A stretch of 64,000 nt of DNA from JBGAPI01 sp044221335 (GCA_044221335.1 JBGAPI010000006.1:1-64000); one strand, 5' to 3'; positions 25,500 to 34,696 are shown, counted from the stretch's first letter. Notes: generated by a model not told the origin, from the letters alone. Program-made: numbers and translations.

Positions 25500-26420
25500 A
25501 TGCCCAGCCTGCGCTCCCGCCTCTGGATCCTGCTGCTGGCGCACCGCCATCTGCTGCGCGGGCGGCTGCGGCGCGAGCGGATCACGCCCGCGACGCCGAT
25601 CGGCCCGATGCGCGAGCGCCTCGACGCTTCGGCCGCGCGCTTCGGCGACCTGCCGCCGGACGTCGCGATCACGGCCGCCCGCAACGCCCCGGTCGCCGCG
25701 GACTGGCTGCGACCGCAGGCCGCGGGCCGGTCCGGCGTGGTGCTGTATTTCCACGGCGGCGGCTACGTGATGGGTTCGCGGCTCAGCCACCGCAACGTGG
25801 TCGCCGGGTTCGCCGCGGTGATCGGCCGACCGGTCCTGCTGTTCGACTACCGCCTCGCGCCGGAACACCGCTATCCGGCCGCGCTCGACGACGCCGTCGC
25901 GATCTATCGCTGGCTGCTCGACCAGGGCCATCCGGCCGACCGCATCGCCTTCATGGGCGACTCCGCCGGCGGCGGACTCGCGCTCGCCACCCTTGTCGCC
26001 GCCCGCGACCGCGGCCTTCCGCAGCCCGCCGCGGCCGTGCTGATGTCGCCGTGGACCGATCTGCGCGTCGCCACCCAGGCCGGCCGGCACTCCGACCCGC
26101 TCGCGCCCGACGGCGCCTGGGAGGTGTTCTCGGCGCACTACGCGGGGGAGCACCCACGCGAGGACCCGGGACTGTCGCCGCTGCTCGGCGAGCTCGCCGG
26201 GCTGCCGCCGCTGCAGATCCTGGTCGGCGGCGCCGAGGTCATGCTCGACGACAGCACTCGCCTCGCCGAACGCGCCCGCGCGGCCGGGGTCGAGGTCGAC
26301 CTCGTCGTCGAGCCGGGGATGGTCCATGGCTATCCGGCGTTCCCGAAGCTGTTCACCGAGGCGCGGCGGGCGCAGTCGCAGTTCACGGCCTTCCTGAACG
26401 TACACCTCGGTCCGCCCTGA
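25500..26420 (+). CDS. Alpha/beta hydrolase, hormone-sensitive-lipase (HSL) family
   Basis: 306 residues from the ATG at 25500. The HSL signature HGGGYVMGS forms the oxyanion hole, and the nucleophile Ser lies in GDSAGGGLAL. The acid is expected in VMLDDSTRLAE and the His in GMVHGYPAF. Bacterial HSL enzymes are cytosolic esterases for short acyl esters. The gene starts 118 bases after the membrane pair on the same strand and could act on the same lipid, but there is no overlap to prove an operon. Confidence 0.88.
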   Translation: MPSLRSRLWILLLAHRHLLRGRLRRERITPATPIGPMRERLDASAARFGDLPPDVAITAARNAPVAADWLRPQAAGRSGVVLYFHGGGYVMGSRLSHRNVVAGFAAVIGRPVLLFDYRLAPEHRYPAALDDAVAIYRWLLDQGHPADRIAFMGDSAGGGLALATLVAARDRGLPQPAAAVLMSPWTDLRVATQAGRHSDPLAPDGAWEVFSAHYAGEHPREDPGLSPLLGELAGLPPLQILVGGAEVMLDDSTRLAERARAAGVEVDLVVEPGMVHGYPAFPKLFTEARRAQSQFTAFLNVHLGPP

Positions 26421-26496
26421 GGCGCCCGCATCGCGCCATCGCGCGAGCGGGGTCTCTCGCGACACACTAGGCGCCAGTCCACCGACCACCGCTCCG

Positions 26497-27453
26497 ATGA
26501 CCGACCTCCACCTCGGCCGCTTCACCTTGTCGCTCGTCGATCTCGGCATCGCGGCGTCGGTGCTGCTCGGCAGCCTCGGCCTGACCCGCCTGATGCACCG
26601 CGCGCTGACCCGCCTCAGCCAGACCCAGGACGTGTCGATGCGCGCGACCTACTACTCGGTGGCGCGCGTCGCGCAGTACCTGATCCTGATCTCGGGCGGC
26701 CTGTTCGCGCTCGGCGTGCTCGGCGTCGACCTGTCGAAGATCACGCTGCTGGTCTCCGCGATCGGCGTCGGCCTCGGCTTCGGCATGCAGCAGCTGATCG
26801 GCAACTTCGTCGCCGGCCTGATCATCCTGTTCGAGCGGCATCTCAAGGTCGGCGACTACGTCGAGCTCGCCTCCGGCACCACCGGCACCGTCCGCGAGAT
26901 CAACCTGCGCGCCACCCGCGTCACCACCAACGACAACATCGACGTGCTGGTGCCGAACAGCGAGTTCGTCAACGGCCGGGTGCTGAACTGGACGCTGTCG
27001 GACATCAACAAGCGGATGCGGGTGAAGTTCGGCGTGGCCTACGGCAGCGACAAGTCGCAGGTCCGGCAGGTGGTCACCGACGCGGCGCTGCGCCTCGTCA
27101 GCACCCGCGACGACGGCATCTACAAGCCGCAGGTCTGGCTGACCGGCTTCGGCGCCTCGGCGCTGGAGTTCGAGCTGGTGGTATGGCTGCGCCCGGAGGC
27201 GGTCGGTCGACCGGCGTCGACCCAGGCCGACTATTGCTGGGCGATCGACGACGCGCTGCGGTCGGCGGGAATCGAATTGCCCTTCCCGCAGCAGGACGTG
27301 CGGCTGCGCTCGCTGTTCGGCCTGGAGGGCGATGCGGCGCGGCAGTTCCTGCACGCGGCGGTCGCCGTGCAGGCGGTGGCGCCGGCGGCCGCCGCGGCGA
27401 CGCCCACGGTGACGGCGGCGCCGGAGAGCCGCCCGTCCGTCGACCCGCAGTAG
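26497..27453 (+). CDS. MscS-family mechanosensitive channel
   Basis: 318 residues. Three amino-terminal hydrophobic helices end in the pore-lining TM3 (KITLLVSAIGVGLGFGMQQL, then IGNFVAGLIILFERHLKVGD), with the Gly/Ala packing of MscS. The beta domain follows (GTVREINLRATRVTTNDNID, VLVPNSEFVNGRVLNW), then the alpha/beta carboxy domain (GVAYGSDKSQVRQVV). An Ala/Pro-rich tail of about 40 residues is added. It releases solutes on osmotic downshock. The short amino-terminal part puts it near the minimal YnaI/MscS size. Confidence 0.92.
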   Translation: MTDLHLGRFTLSLVDLGIAASVLLGSLGLTRLMHRALTRLSQTQDVSMRATYYSVARVAQYLILISGGLFALGVLGVDLSKITLLVSAIGVGLGFGMQQLIGNFVAGLIILFERHLKVGDYVELASGTTGTVREINLRATRVTTNDNIDVLVPNSEFVNGRVLNWTLSDINKRMRVKFGVAYGSDKSQVRQVVTDAALRLVSTRDDGIYKPQVWLTGFGASALEFELVVWLRPEAVGRPASTQADYCWAIDDALRSAGIELPFPQQDVRLRSLFGLEGDAARQFLHAAVAVQAVAPAAAAATPTVTAAPESRPSVDPQ

Positions 27454-27521
27454 CGCCGTTCGCCCCGCCGCCGGTGCTCGTTCCTGCTGGAGGCGCCGTC
27501 GTCGACGGCGAGGAGAATCCG

Positions 27522-28598
27522 ATGTCCGTTGCGCTGCTCCGCCTCGCCGTCGCCGTCGTGCTGGCGCTGCCTGCCACGGCCGCACGGGCTGAAGACGACG
27601 AGTGCCTCAACGGCAGCTGGGAGGGCAAGCTCGGGGCGACGACGGTCAGCCTCGAATTCCGGCCGAATCATGGCAGCGATGGCACCGTGGGCCGCTACTA
27701 CTACGACCGCACGCTCGCCGACCTGCTGCTGGTCGCCGACGACGACGATCCGGAGCAGTGGCAGGAACGTGACGCCGTCGGCCGCATCACCGGTCGCTGG
27801 CAGTTCGACTGCGCCGGCGATCGCCTCGGCGGCCGCTGGCAGGCGCCGGACGGACGGCGCACGCTGAAGCTCTCCGCCGCACGCACCCCGTCCTTCGACC
27901 AGCGTCGCCTCGCGGCGCTGGTGCCGACGGCGAGTCCGCAGCACGACGGCCAGGGCCACACCTACGAGGCGCTGACGGTTCCGGGCGTCCCCGACGTCGC
28001 GGCGCTGCGGTTGCCGGGGACGGCGCCGGGGGTGACCCGCATCAATGCGCAGTTGCTCGCCAACCTGCGTGAGGACGTCGGCCGGGCACTGGAGTGCAGC
28101 ACCTTCGGACGCTTGTGGGGGCCGGACGCGGGCTGGTCGCACCATGCCGGGACGACGGTTGCCGCGTGGTTCGACGACGTAGTGACCCTGCGCACGTCCT
28201 CGGAGGGCTACTGCGGTGGCGCCCATCCCTACGGCGACAACGGCCATCGGACCTTCCGCTTGAGCGACGGCGAGACGCTGCGCCTGTCCGCCTGGCTCGC
28301 CGACGACTACCGGACCTCGATCGATCGCGAGTCGCCGCTCGGCGAGGCACTGAAGCGGCGCTACCTCGAGCGCCGCGCCGACGACGACGCGACATGCTGG
28401 GACACGCTCGATTTCTTCCCGGACTTCGTCGCCCTTGATCCCGGCGGCCTGGTGTTCCCCGCGACCGCCCCCTATGTGTCGCGACCCTGCGAGGACGACG
28501 TACAGGTCGACTTCGACGACGTGCAGCCCTTCCTGTCCGAGGCCGGGCGGCAGGCAGTCGCGCGACTGCGCGGTGCCGCCGCGGCGGCGCCGCACTGA
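27522..28598 (+). CDS. Secreted protein with DUF3298/RsiV-like domain
   Basis: 358 residues from the ATG at 27522, with AGGAGA upstream. A signal peptide (LLRLAVAVVLALPATAARAE) is followed by a first beta domain that begins CLNGSWEGKLGATTVSLEF. The second half has EGYCGGAHPYGDNGHRTF and RLSDGETLRLSAWL, which is the GGAH signature of DUF3298 as in RsiV, a lysozyme-binding anti-sigma factor. No sigma factor is adjacent. Cys pairs suggest disulfides in the periplasm. A role as lysozyme inhibitor or sensor is possible but unproven. Confidence 0.75.
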   Translation: MSVALLRLAVAVVLALPATAARAEDDECLNGSWEGKLGATTVSLEFRPNHGSDGTVGRYYYDRTLADLLLVADDDDPEQWQERDAVGRITGRWQFDCAGDRLGGRWQAPDGRRTLKLSAARTPSFDQRRLAALVPTASPQHDGQGHTYEALTVPGVPDVAALRLPGTAPGVTRINAQLLANLREDVGRALECSTFGRLWGPDAGWSHHAGTTVAAWFDDVVTLRTSSEGYCGGAHPYGDNGHRTFRLSDGETLRLSAWLADDYRTSIDRESPLGEALKRRYLERRADDDATCWDTLDFFPDFVALDPGGLVFPATAPYVSRPCEDDVQVDFDDVQPFLSEAGRQAVARLRGAAAAAPH

Positions 28599-28674
28599 GG
28601 CGGATGTCCGCTCCGCGGACGAATCCCCGTATCTTCGCGAGAGCCGGGCAGTGACGCCCCGAGGATCCGTCGCC

Positions 28675-29181
28675 ATGTGGTCGTCCTACCTTCCCCCTAC
28701 CGCAAGCAAGAAGGGTGTTCCGCTGGTGATCGGCCTCGTGCTGTTCGCGGCCGGGATGCTGTTCCTCTCTCTCGCGATCGGCCGCGACGCCCGCCGTGCG
28801 GTGTTCGGCGTCCACGCCTTCGGCGAGGTGACCAAGCTGACCCAGCGCACGACCTCCGACCGCAGCCCGCGCCGCAGCGGCGAGTCGCGCAGCAGCTACC
28901 GCGCGCGCCGCGGCCGCGGCGGCGGAGTGTCGACGATCATCAGTGTCCGCTTCACGCCCGAGGGCGGCACGCCGATCGACATCGACACCCTCGCGACCTG
29001 GGGCTACCGCGCGGAGGTCGGCGAGCGGGTCGAGCTGGTCTACCCGGCCGACGCGCCGGATGACGCCGAGATCTACGCGACCCGCCAGGTCTGGCTGCCG
29101 ATCGCGACCGGCGCCACCATCGGACTGCTGTGCCTCGTCGGCGGCCTGGCGATGGTCTGGGTCCAGGTCCGCCCGCGGTAG
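28675..29181 (+). CDS. DUF3592 membrane protein
   Basis: 168 residues from the ATG at 28675. Two membrane segments, VPLVIGLVLFAAGMLFLSLA and LPIATGATIGLLCLVGGLAM, bracket a compact extracytoplasmic beta domain (GEVTKLTQRTT, STIISVRFTPEGGTPIDIDT, GERVELVYPADAPDDAEI). This is the DUF3592 layout, with no known activity. A basic loop (SGESRSSYRARRGRGGG) is unusual. It follows the DUF3298-type gene by 76 bases on the same strand. Confidence 0.75.
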   Translation: MWSSYLPPTASKKGVPLVIGLVLFAAGMLFLSLAIGRDARRAVFGVHAFGEVTKLTQRTTSDRSPRRSGESRSSYRARRGRGGGVSTIISVRFTPEGGTPIDIDTLATWGYRAEVGERVELVYPADAPDDAEIYATRQVWLPIATGATIGLLCLVGGLAMVWVQVRPR

Positions 29182-29242
29182 AGCACTGCCCGCGCTGCCG
29201 GCGTCACGGAACGCGAGGGCGCGCCGCGGCCGGGGATTCACT

Positions 29243-29545
29243 CTACGGGAACAATCCGCGCCAGGCCTTCAGCAGCGCCGTGCCGACCGCGAGGCTGGCG
29301 AGGTAGGCCGCCGCCGGCAGCGCCAGGAACAGCATCAGGAGTCCCACCAGTCGTGGATAGGCATCCGCCTCGCTGCCGCCCGCCTTGACGTACTGGAGCA
29401 GCTGCACGGTGCCGCCGATCGCGGCGATGGCCAGGAGGGTGATCAGCGCGAGGCCGACCATCGAGAGGCGGCGGTGCCACAGCCAGGCGTGGAACAGGCC
29501 GGCGAACACGATGGCAGCAGCGGTGGCGAACAACCTCACATCCAT
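29243..29545 (-). CDS. Small integral membrane protein, function unknown
   Basis: 100 residues from the ATG at 29545, with GAAGGAA upstream. Three hydrophobic stretches are present (LFATAAAIVFAGLFHAWLW, VGLALITLLAIAAIGGTVQL and LVGLLMLFLALPAAAYLAS). I recognise no family. It lies 70 bases downstream of the glutathionylspermidine-synthase-like gene on the same strand and may belong to that operon. Confidence 0.65.
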   Translation of the reverse strand: MDVRLFATAAAIVFAGLFHAWLWHRRLSMVGLALITLLAIAAIGGTVQLLQYVKAGGSEADAYPRLVGLLMLFLALPAAAYLASLAVGTALLKAWRGLFP

Positions 29546-29615
29546 GTCGAGCGTTCCTTCGATCGTGCCCGCGAGGGCCGTTGCGCGGCGAGCAGCACCG
29601 TGCCGTTCCCCGGTC

Positions 29616-30806
29616 TCAACCCAGAATCACGTGCGGCACGAACCGTGAGCTGTCGCGGGTGATCCGCCCATCGTCCTCGCGCATGCCGAGTCCCACTGCG
29701 CGGTCGCCGATCACCCAGCTGCCGAGCACCGGGAAGCGGCCCGCGAAAGCGTTGGTCAGGTGACAGGCCTGCTGGATCGCCGGCCCGTCGTACGGCCCCG
29801 CGGAGACCAGGCGGCGACCGTCGGAAAGGTGCATGTCGATGTTGGCGCCTTCGCGCGAGTACAAGGGCTTGCGCACCCAGCCGGCCGGCAGCGTCGCGCC
29901 GGGCGCCGACTCGAACACCGCCGGCAGCAGGTTGGGATGACCGCGGTGGCGCTCCCACAGCAGCGGCAGGATGCCCTTGTTCGACAGCACGGTCTTCCAC
30001 GGCGGTTCCAGCAGCGTGATGCCGGAATCCGGCAGCGCGGCGCCGAAGGTCTCGGCGAACAGGAACTCCAGCGGATAGAGCTTGAACAGGCTGCCGATGG
30101 GTCGGCCATCGAGGTCGACGAAGCGCCCGTCGCCGGCAAGGCCGATGTCCTCGATCGCGATCGCGGCGGTCGTGATGCCGGCCTGCTCGGCGCAGTCGCG
30201 CAGGTAGGCGATCGTGCCCTGGTCCTCGTGACTCTCCCGCACCGCCGAGAAATAGAGCGGGCCCGGGCCCGCGCGCCCCGGCGTCGCGGGGCGCGCCAGT
30301 CGCCGGGCGATCGTCCCGAAGGCCTCGATCAGGGTCTCCTGGATCAGGTTGTACTGGTCCGCGTCCGTCGCCAGTGCTCCGCGTTCCTTCTGCTCTTCCA
30401 GCCACAGCCACTGGAAAAACGCGGCCTCGTACAGCGCCGTGGGAGTGTCGTAGTTGAGTTCGTACAGTCGCGCGGCGCCGAGACCGTCGTAGCCGAGGTC
30501 CATCCGGCCGTAGAGGTGCGGCGAACGCTCGCGCCAGCTCCGCGCGATCCAGTCCCAGTAGGGCTCGGGAATCGCGAGGCGGCGCATCAGCTCGTCGTCG
30601 CGCAGCACCGCGTCGACGAGGTCGAGCGCCATCGCGTGCAGCTCCTGGGTCGGCCCTTCGATCCGCTCCTCGATCTCGGCGAGGGTGAACTCGTAGCAGG
30701 CCGATTCGTCCCAGTAGGGCGCGTCGTCGATGGTGTGGAAGTCGAAGCCGAGGCGCTCGGCGGTGGCGACCCAATCGGAGCGCGGCGTAAGGTCGCGTCG
30801 TCGCAT
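29616..30806 (-). CDS. Glutathionylspermidine synthase family protein (YgiC-like)
   Basis: 396 residues, matching YgiC/YjfC (about 386) and not the longer bifunctional Gsp. The ATP-grasp-like synthetase domain is visible in ARLYELNYDTPTALYEAAFF, QWLWLEEQ, YFSAVRESHEDQGTIAYL, FKLYPLEFLFAETFG and VLSNKGILPLLWERH. The true substrate of this short family is not established; ligation of an amine to a peptide-like carboxylate is inferred. The start codon abuts the stop of the DUF1190 gene, with DUF350 before that, a conserved trio I know from E. coli (ygiB-ygiC and yjfL neighbours). Confidence 0.88.
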   Translation of the reverse strand: MRRRDLTPRSDWVATAERLGFDFHTIDDAPYWDESACYEFTLAEIEERIEGPTQELHAMALDLVDAVLRDDELMRRLAIPEPYWDWIARSWRERSPHLYGRMDLGYDGLGAARLYELNYDTPTALYEAAFFQWLWLEEQKERGALATDADQYNLIQETLIEAFGTIARRLARPATPGRAGPGPLYFSAVRESHEDQGTIAYLRDCAEQAGITTAAIAIEDIGLAGDGRFVDLDGRPIGSLFKLYPLEFLFAETFGAALPDSGITLLEPPWKTVLSNKGILPLLWERHRGHPNLLPAVFESAPGATLPAGWVRKPLYSREGANIDMHLSDGRRLVSAGPYDGPAIQQACHLTNAFAGRFPVLGSWVIGDRAVGLGMREDDGRITRDSSRFVPHVILG

Positions 30807-31418
30807 CTAGCTGCCGCTGGAATGGCCACTCGAATGGCTCGAGTGACTGCCACTGCTCGAATGACTGCTCGAGGAATGCGACGACGACGTGTGGCCGAAG
30901 CCGCCGCGAGTCACCGTCTGCGCGTGCGCCGTGGCGGTCACCGGCGAGCTGGTGTGCTGGGCGTACTTGCTCGCCGCATAGCCGGCCGCACCGGCGACCA
31001 CGGCGGTCTCGACCAGTCCGCCGCTGCTGCTGCGGTACAGCGGATGCGACTCGACCGCCGGCGCGTCGACGCCCCCGCCCGAGCTGTACAGGCTGCGGCG
31101 CCAGAGGATGCCGTGGGTGTGCGGCGCCCAGTGGCGCTCCTCGCCGTTCACCATTTCCGTGCAGTCCTCCGCGCTGAACTGCTTCTCGCATTCCTCGCGG
31201 GTCGCGAATTTCGGATGCTCCTTCGCCGCACTGTTTTCCGCGGCGACGAATGCCTTCTCGCAGTCCGCGGCACTGTTGCCGTCGGTGATGCACTGGGCGC
31301 GATCGGCGTAGGCCGCCTCGTTGAATTCCTCGGTGGAGTCGTCCGCGTCGTCGCAGCCGGCGAGCAGGAAGGGGGTGGCGCCCATCAGCAGGAGCGCGAG
31401 GTGACGGGAGCGTTTCAT
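30807..31418 (-). CDS. DUF1190 lipoprotein (YgiB-like)
   Basis: 203 residues. The signal peptide ends in the lipobox LLAGC (Cys about 22). The mature part has the DUF1190 pattern of paired Cys and acidic residues (AQCITDGNSAADCEKAF, REECEKQFSAEDCTEM), then MVNGEERHWAPHTHGILW. The last 45 residues are nearly all Ser, His and Gly, a low-complexity tail that could bind metal. It is adjacent to the synthetase gene without a gap. Probably an envelope protein, role unknown. Confidence 0.85.
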   Translation of the reverse strand: MKRSRHLALLLMGATPFLLAGCDDADDSTEEFNEAAYADRAQCITDGNSAADCEKAFVAAENSAAKEHPKFATREECEKQFSAEDCTEMVNGEERHWAPHTHGILWRRSLYSSGGGVDAPAVESHPLYRSSSGGLVETAVVAGAAGYAASKYAQHTSSPVTATAHAQTVTRGGFGHTSSSHSSSSHSSSGSHSSHSSGHSSGS

Positions 31419-31437
31419 CGATGCGTCGTCCGCCGCC

Positions 31438-31848
31438 TCAGTAGGTCATGCAGGCCGCGTTGAGCAGCCCGATCGTGGTCGCGACCGCCGCCACCAGCAC
31501 GCCGCTGGCGCGCTCGTCGCGACTGATCCGGCCCGGCAGGTCGGACACCAGGACGCGCAGCGCGACGAAGGCCAGCACCTGCACGACGAGAGCAACCACG
31601 CCCCACACGGCGCAGTCGACCACGCCGACCGAGTGCGCGATCGCGGAGGACAGCGGGATGGCGAAGCCGAGCAGGGATCCGGAGAAGGCCAGCGCCGCCG
31701 CCACGTTGTCGGCCTTGATCAGCGCGAACTCGCGTTGCGGAGTCAGCAGGACGTAGACCGCCACGTAGGCGATCGTCAGTCCGATCGCGATGCCGAAATA
31801 GGTGGCGAATCCGGCCAGGCCGGCAAGTGAGGCGCTGATGACTTCCAC
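31438..31848 (-). CDS. DUF350 membrane protein (YjfL-like)
   Basis: 136 residues from a GTG at 31848, chosen because GGAGGG lies just upstream. Four membrane segments in two similar pairs are visible (ATYFGIAIGLTIAYVAVYVL, NVAAALAFSGSLLGFAIPLS, VVALVVQVLAFVALRVLVSD and GVLVAAVATTIGLLNAACMT). The repeated helix pair with SGSLLGFAIPL and ERASGVLVA matches DUF350. It lies 19 bases before the DUF1190 gene and starts the operon. No molecular function is known. Confidence 0.85.
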   Translation of the reverse strand: MEVISASLAGLAGFATYFGIAIGLTIAYVAVYVLLTPQREFALIKADNVAAALAFSGSLLGFAIPLSSAIAHSVGVVDCAVWGVVALVVQVLAFVALRVLVSDLPGRISRDERASGVLVAAVATTIGLLNAACMTY

Positions 31849-32064
31849 GGGGTCCCTCCGCTGCGATTCCCGAAGATTAACCCGAAGAAAGGGAGTTCGG
31901 CGCGGGCGCCGCCCCCTGGTCGAGGTCATCCGCTGTGAGAGGCGGAGTCGCGGAAACGGGATGTGACTTCATTCCCGTGATGAGGATCCCAGGTGCCGCT
32001 AGGATGATGATGGCCTGCGGATCGCGGACGTCCGCGCGCCGAGGTGCTGGATCGGAGTCCACCG

Positions 32065-33225
32065 ATGCCGAATGACCGTGTTTCCTGGTGTCGTTCCGCC
32101 GCCGCGGCGCGGCGATTCCTGGTGCGGACCATGCTCCTTGTCGGCATCGCGCTGCCCGTCGCCGCCCACGTGCCCGGCGACGCCGACACGACGCTGCTCG
32201 ATTCCGCGCCGTTCGCCGGACGCTCCCTGCCGAGTCCTGATGAACTCGTCGCCATCCCGCCGGAGCTGGACCAGCGGCTCGCGCAGGAGGTGGTGGCGGC
32301 GAGCGCGCCCGGTCGCGCGCGCCTCACCCGCCTGTTCGATTTCGTCACCCGCGCCGACGGTCTCGGGGTCCGCTACAACCCCGGCGCCAACCGCAGCGTC
32401 GCCGGGACCTGGCGCGCGCGCGACGGCAACTGCGTCAGTCTCGCCTTGTTCTTCGCCGTGCTGGCCGAGCGCGCGGGGCTCAGCGTCGCGGCGCAGGAGT
32501 CGCGGGTGCCGCTCGATCTCACCACACGGGCCGAGCGGGTGATCGAACTCGGCCACGCGGCCGCAGTCATCCGGATCGACGGTGTCGACTACGAGGTCGA
32601 CCTGACCGGCAACCAGCGGATCGACGGCTTCGGCAATCGCCGCATCGACCTCGTACGGCTGGAAGCCGAGTTCTACAACAACGTCGCGGTGCGTGCGCTG
32701 GCCGGTGGCGACGCCGCCACCGCGAGCGCCGCACTCACGACCGCGCTGACGCTGGACCCCGCGTTCGACGGCGCCCACAACACGCTCGGCGTGATCGCGC
32801 TCGCTCGCCATGATCACGCCGCGGCGCGAAGCGCGTTCGACGCGGCCCTGGCGCTCGCACCCGACAACGTGGAGGCGCTCGCCAACCGGATCGCGCTGGC
32901 GGACGCCGACGGCGACGCGATCGCGCGCACCGACGCCCAGCAACGGCTCGCGCGTCTCCGACGCCAGGATCCGGCCTACCACTTCCTGGTCGGCGCCCAT
33001 GCGCTGGCCGAGCAGCGCTACGCCGACGCCCTGCCGGAACTCACCCGCGCCGCTCGCCTGCTGCCGCACACGCCGGCGATCTACGACTCGCTCGCGGCGA
33101 CCTACCTCGGCCTGCACGACGCCAGCCGCGCGGCCTGGGCGGCGCGCAGGGCGGAGCGACTGCGAAGCGAGGAGCAGCGGCGCTATCTGGTGGCACCGGA
33201 AGACCGGTCCGCCAACGGCAAATGA
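32065..33225 (+). CDS. Secreted TPR protein with transglutaminase-like amino-terminal domain
   Basis: 386 residues from the ATG at 32065, with GGAG upstream. A signal segment (TMLLVGIALPVAAHVPGD) precedes a region with DGNCVSLALFFAVLAERAGL and VIELGHAAAVIRIDGVDYEV, which has the Cys and His arrangement of transglutaminase-like folds. At least four TPR units follow (AFDGAHNTLGVIALARHDHA, DNVEALANRIALADADGD, YHFLVGAHALAEQRYADAL and TPAIYDSLAATYLGLHDAS). It is probably periplasmic. The enzyme-like half may be a protease or a binding domain; catalysis is not shown. Confidence 0.78.
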   Translation: MPNDRVSWCRSAAAARRFLVRTMLLVGIALPVAAHVPGDADTTLLDSAPFAGRSLPSPDELVAIPPELDQRLAQEVVAASAPGRARLTRLFDFVTRADGLGVRYNPGANRSVAGTWRARDGNCVSLALFFAVLAERAGLSVAAQESRVPLDLTTRAERVIELGHAAAVIRIDGVDYEVDLTGNQRIDGFGNRRIDLVRLEAEFYNNVAVRALAGGDAATASAALTTALTLDPAFDGAHNTLGVIALARHDHAAARSAFDAALALAPDNVEALANRIALADADGDAIARTDAQQRLARLRRQDPAYHFLVGAHALAEQRYADALPELTRAARLLPHTPAIYDSLAATYLGLHDASRAAWAARRAERLRSEEQRRYLVAPEDRSANGK

Positions 33226-33303
33226 GTCGATCGACCGGATCCTCCGTGTCGATGCGCCTCGCGGATCCCCGATGGGAAGGCAATGGCGAGGGCCGTGGTC
33301 GAG

Positions 33304-33918
33304 TCAGTTCAGCCAGCCGATGATCAGGTCCGGATGCAAGGACCCGCCGAGCAGACCGGCGAGGCCCATCAGCACGCCGAACCCGGTCGGCACCAGCGCG
33401 ACGACATACATCCAGCGCTTGTGGGTCAGTGCGGTGATCGCAAGCAGCGAGATCGCGATCGCCAGCAACGCATCGGACAGGTCGAACTGGTCGTCGCGGC
33501 GATTGAGCGCGTCGTAGAGCGACTGCTGCTCCTCGGCCGCCGACTTCTCCTGCTCCTTCTTCAGCTTCTGATCGTCGACCAGCGCCCGGTAGCGCGCGAT
33601 TGCGGCTTCATAGCCCTCGCGCGCCGATTCCGCCGCGGCGGCGCGCGACAGTTCCAGCTGGTCAAGGGTCGACTGGGCGACCTCCTCGCGGAGATTGCGC
33701 GCCTGGTAATAGGCCCAGTGGTCGATCTTGTCGGTCTGCGCCTGCTGCATCGCCTGAACGATGTTGTCGTCCTTGACCTTGCAGATCGCCATGAAGGTGG
33801 CAAGCAGCGCGACCGTCACCGCGACCCGGGAATTCAGTCGGCTGGCCGCCGCATGGGCAGCATCGGCGACCGTCGGTTCTTCCTCGGGCTCGAGCGCGTC
33901 CAGCGGATTCACGTCCAT
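33304..33918 (-). CDS. DUF4337 membrane protein
   Basis: 204 residues. One membrane segment near residue 32 (VAVTVALLATFMAICKVKDD) is followed by a long charged helical region, likely coiled coil (AYYQARNLREEVAQSTLDQL, KLKKEQEKSAAEEQQSLYDA). Two closing membrane segments are LSDALLAIAISLLAITALTH and MYVVALVPTGFGVLMGLAGL. This is the DUF4337 layout. The function is unknown. Confidence 0.85.
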   Translation of the reverse strand: MDVNPLDALEPEEEPTVADAAHAAASRLNSRVAVTVALLATFMAICKVKDDNIVQAMQQAQTDKIDHWAYYQARNLREEVAQSTLDQLELSRAAAAESAREGYEAAIARYRALVDDQKLKKEQEKSAAEEQQSLYDALNRRDDQFDLSDALLAIAISLLAITALTHKRWMYVVALVPTGFGVLMGLAGLLGGSLHPDLIIGWLN

Positions 33919-34225
33919 CGGGTCACCTCCTCGCGCGAGAGTGACCCCAGGAGGTGATCCCGGCGGCTAACGGCGGATTACGAATCTTTCGGAGCGCGGC
34001 GACCACGCCCGTCATTGCGAGGAGGAGCGCAGCGACGACGAAGCAATCCCGTGCCTTTGCTCTTGCTCCGGCGGCGGGAAAAGCGAAGGCGCCGGATTGC
34101 TTCGCTGCGCTCGCAATGACGGAACTGAGGCTGGTGAAACGCGCCGGATTGCTTCGCTGCGCTCGCGATGACGACAGGGCCTTGGTTGCGCTCGCCATCG
34201 CGGAGCCGCGGATTCCTGGCCGCAC
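33919..34225. repeat. Intergenic stretch built from a CGTCATTGCGAGG palindromic repeat
   Basis: No gene is supported in this 307-base spacer. From 34010 to 34118 one full element runs from CCGTCATTGCGAGGAGGAGC to CGCTCGCAATGACGG with AAGCAATCC/GGATTGCTTCG arms. A partial second right half (CCGGATTGCTTCGCTGCGCTCGC) follows at 34142-34172. Tandem right halves suggest repeated insertion or duplication. Confidence 0.7.
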
Positions 34226-34696
34226 TCAGGGATCGAACATCTTCACCTGGCAGTCGGCACCCTCGACTCCGATCACGGCATGGCGCGGGAACGGCGCCTG
34301 TCCGCGGTGGTAGCGGTCGACCCGGTCGACCTCGACGACATAGTCCCCACCCTGTCTCTGGAAGCGGACGACCGTGCTGCCGTCCTCGGCGTTGTCGTTC
34401 GGGTGGAGACGGAAGCGACGGACGCCGTGGTCGTCGTCGACGGTGAGCGTCTCCTCGACCAGCGAGTCGGTGTTGACGTAGGCCGAGAACACCTGACGAT
34501 TGCCTTCCTCGTCCAGCTGCCAGGAGATGAACGTCTCGATGGCGAAGCCCACCGGTGCCTGCTGGTCCAGGCGCACGCGGACGTTGACTTCGTTGCTGAC
34601 CTCGCCATCGAGCCATTCGCTGTGACAGGAGCGGGTCTCGGCGTGGACGGACGGGCACAGGGCCAGGGCAGTGGCGATCAACAATCGACTTTTCAT
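34226..34696 (-). CDS. Secreted protein, function unknown
   Basis: 156 residues. A signal peptide (SRLLIATALALCPSVHAE) precedes a compact, beta-rich mature protein with one likely disulfide (SCHSEWLDGE and GADCQVKMFDP). Strands such as EVNVRVRLDQQAP, VDDDHGVRRFRLHPND and GDYVVEVDRVDRYHRGQ alternate. No family is recognised. Confidence 0.65.
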   Translation of the reverse strand: MKSRLLIATALALCPSVHAETRSCHSEWLDGEVSNEVNVRVRLDQQAPVGFAIETFISWQLDEEGNRQVFSAYVNTDSLVEETLTVDDDHGVRRFRLHPNDNAEDGSTVVRFQRQGGDYVVEVDRVDRYHRGQAPFPRHAVIGVEGADCQVKMFDP

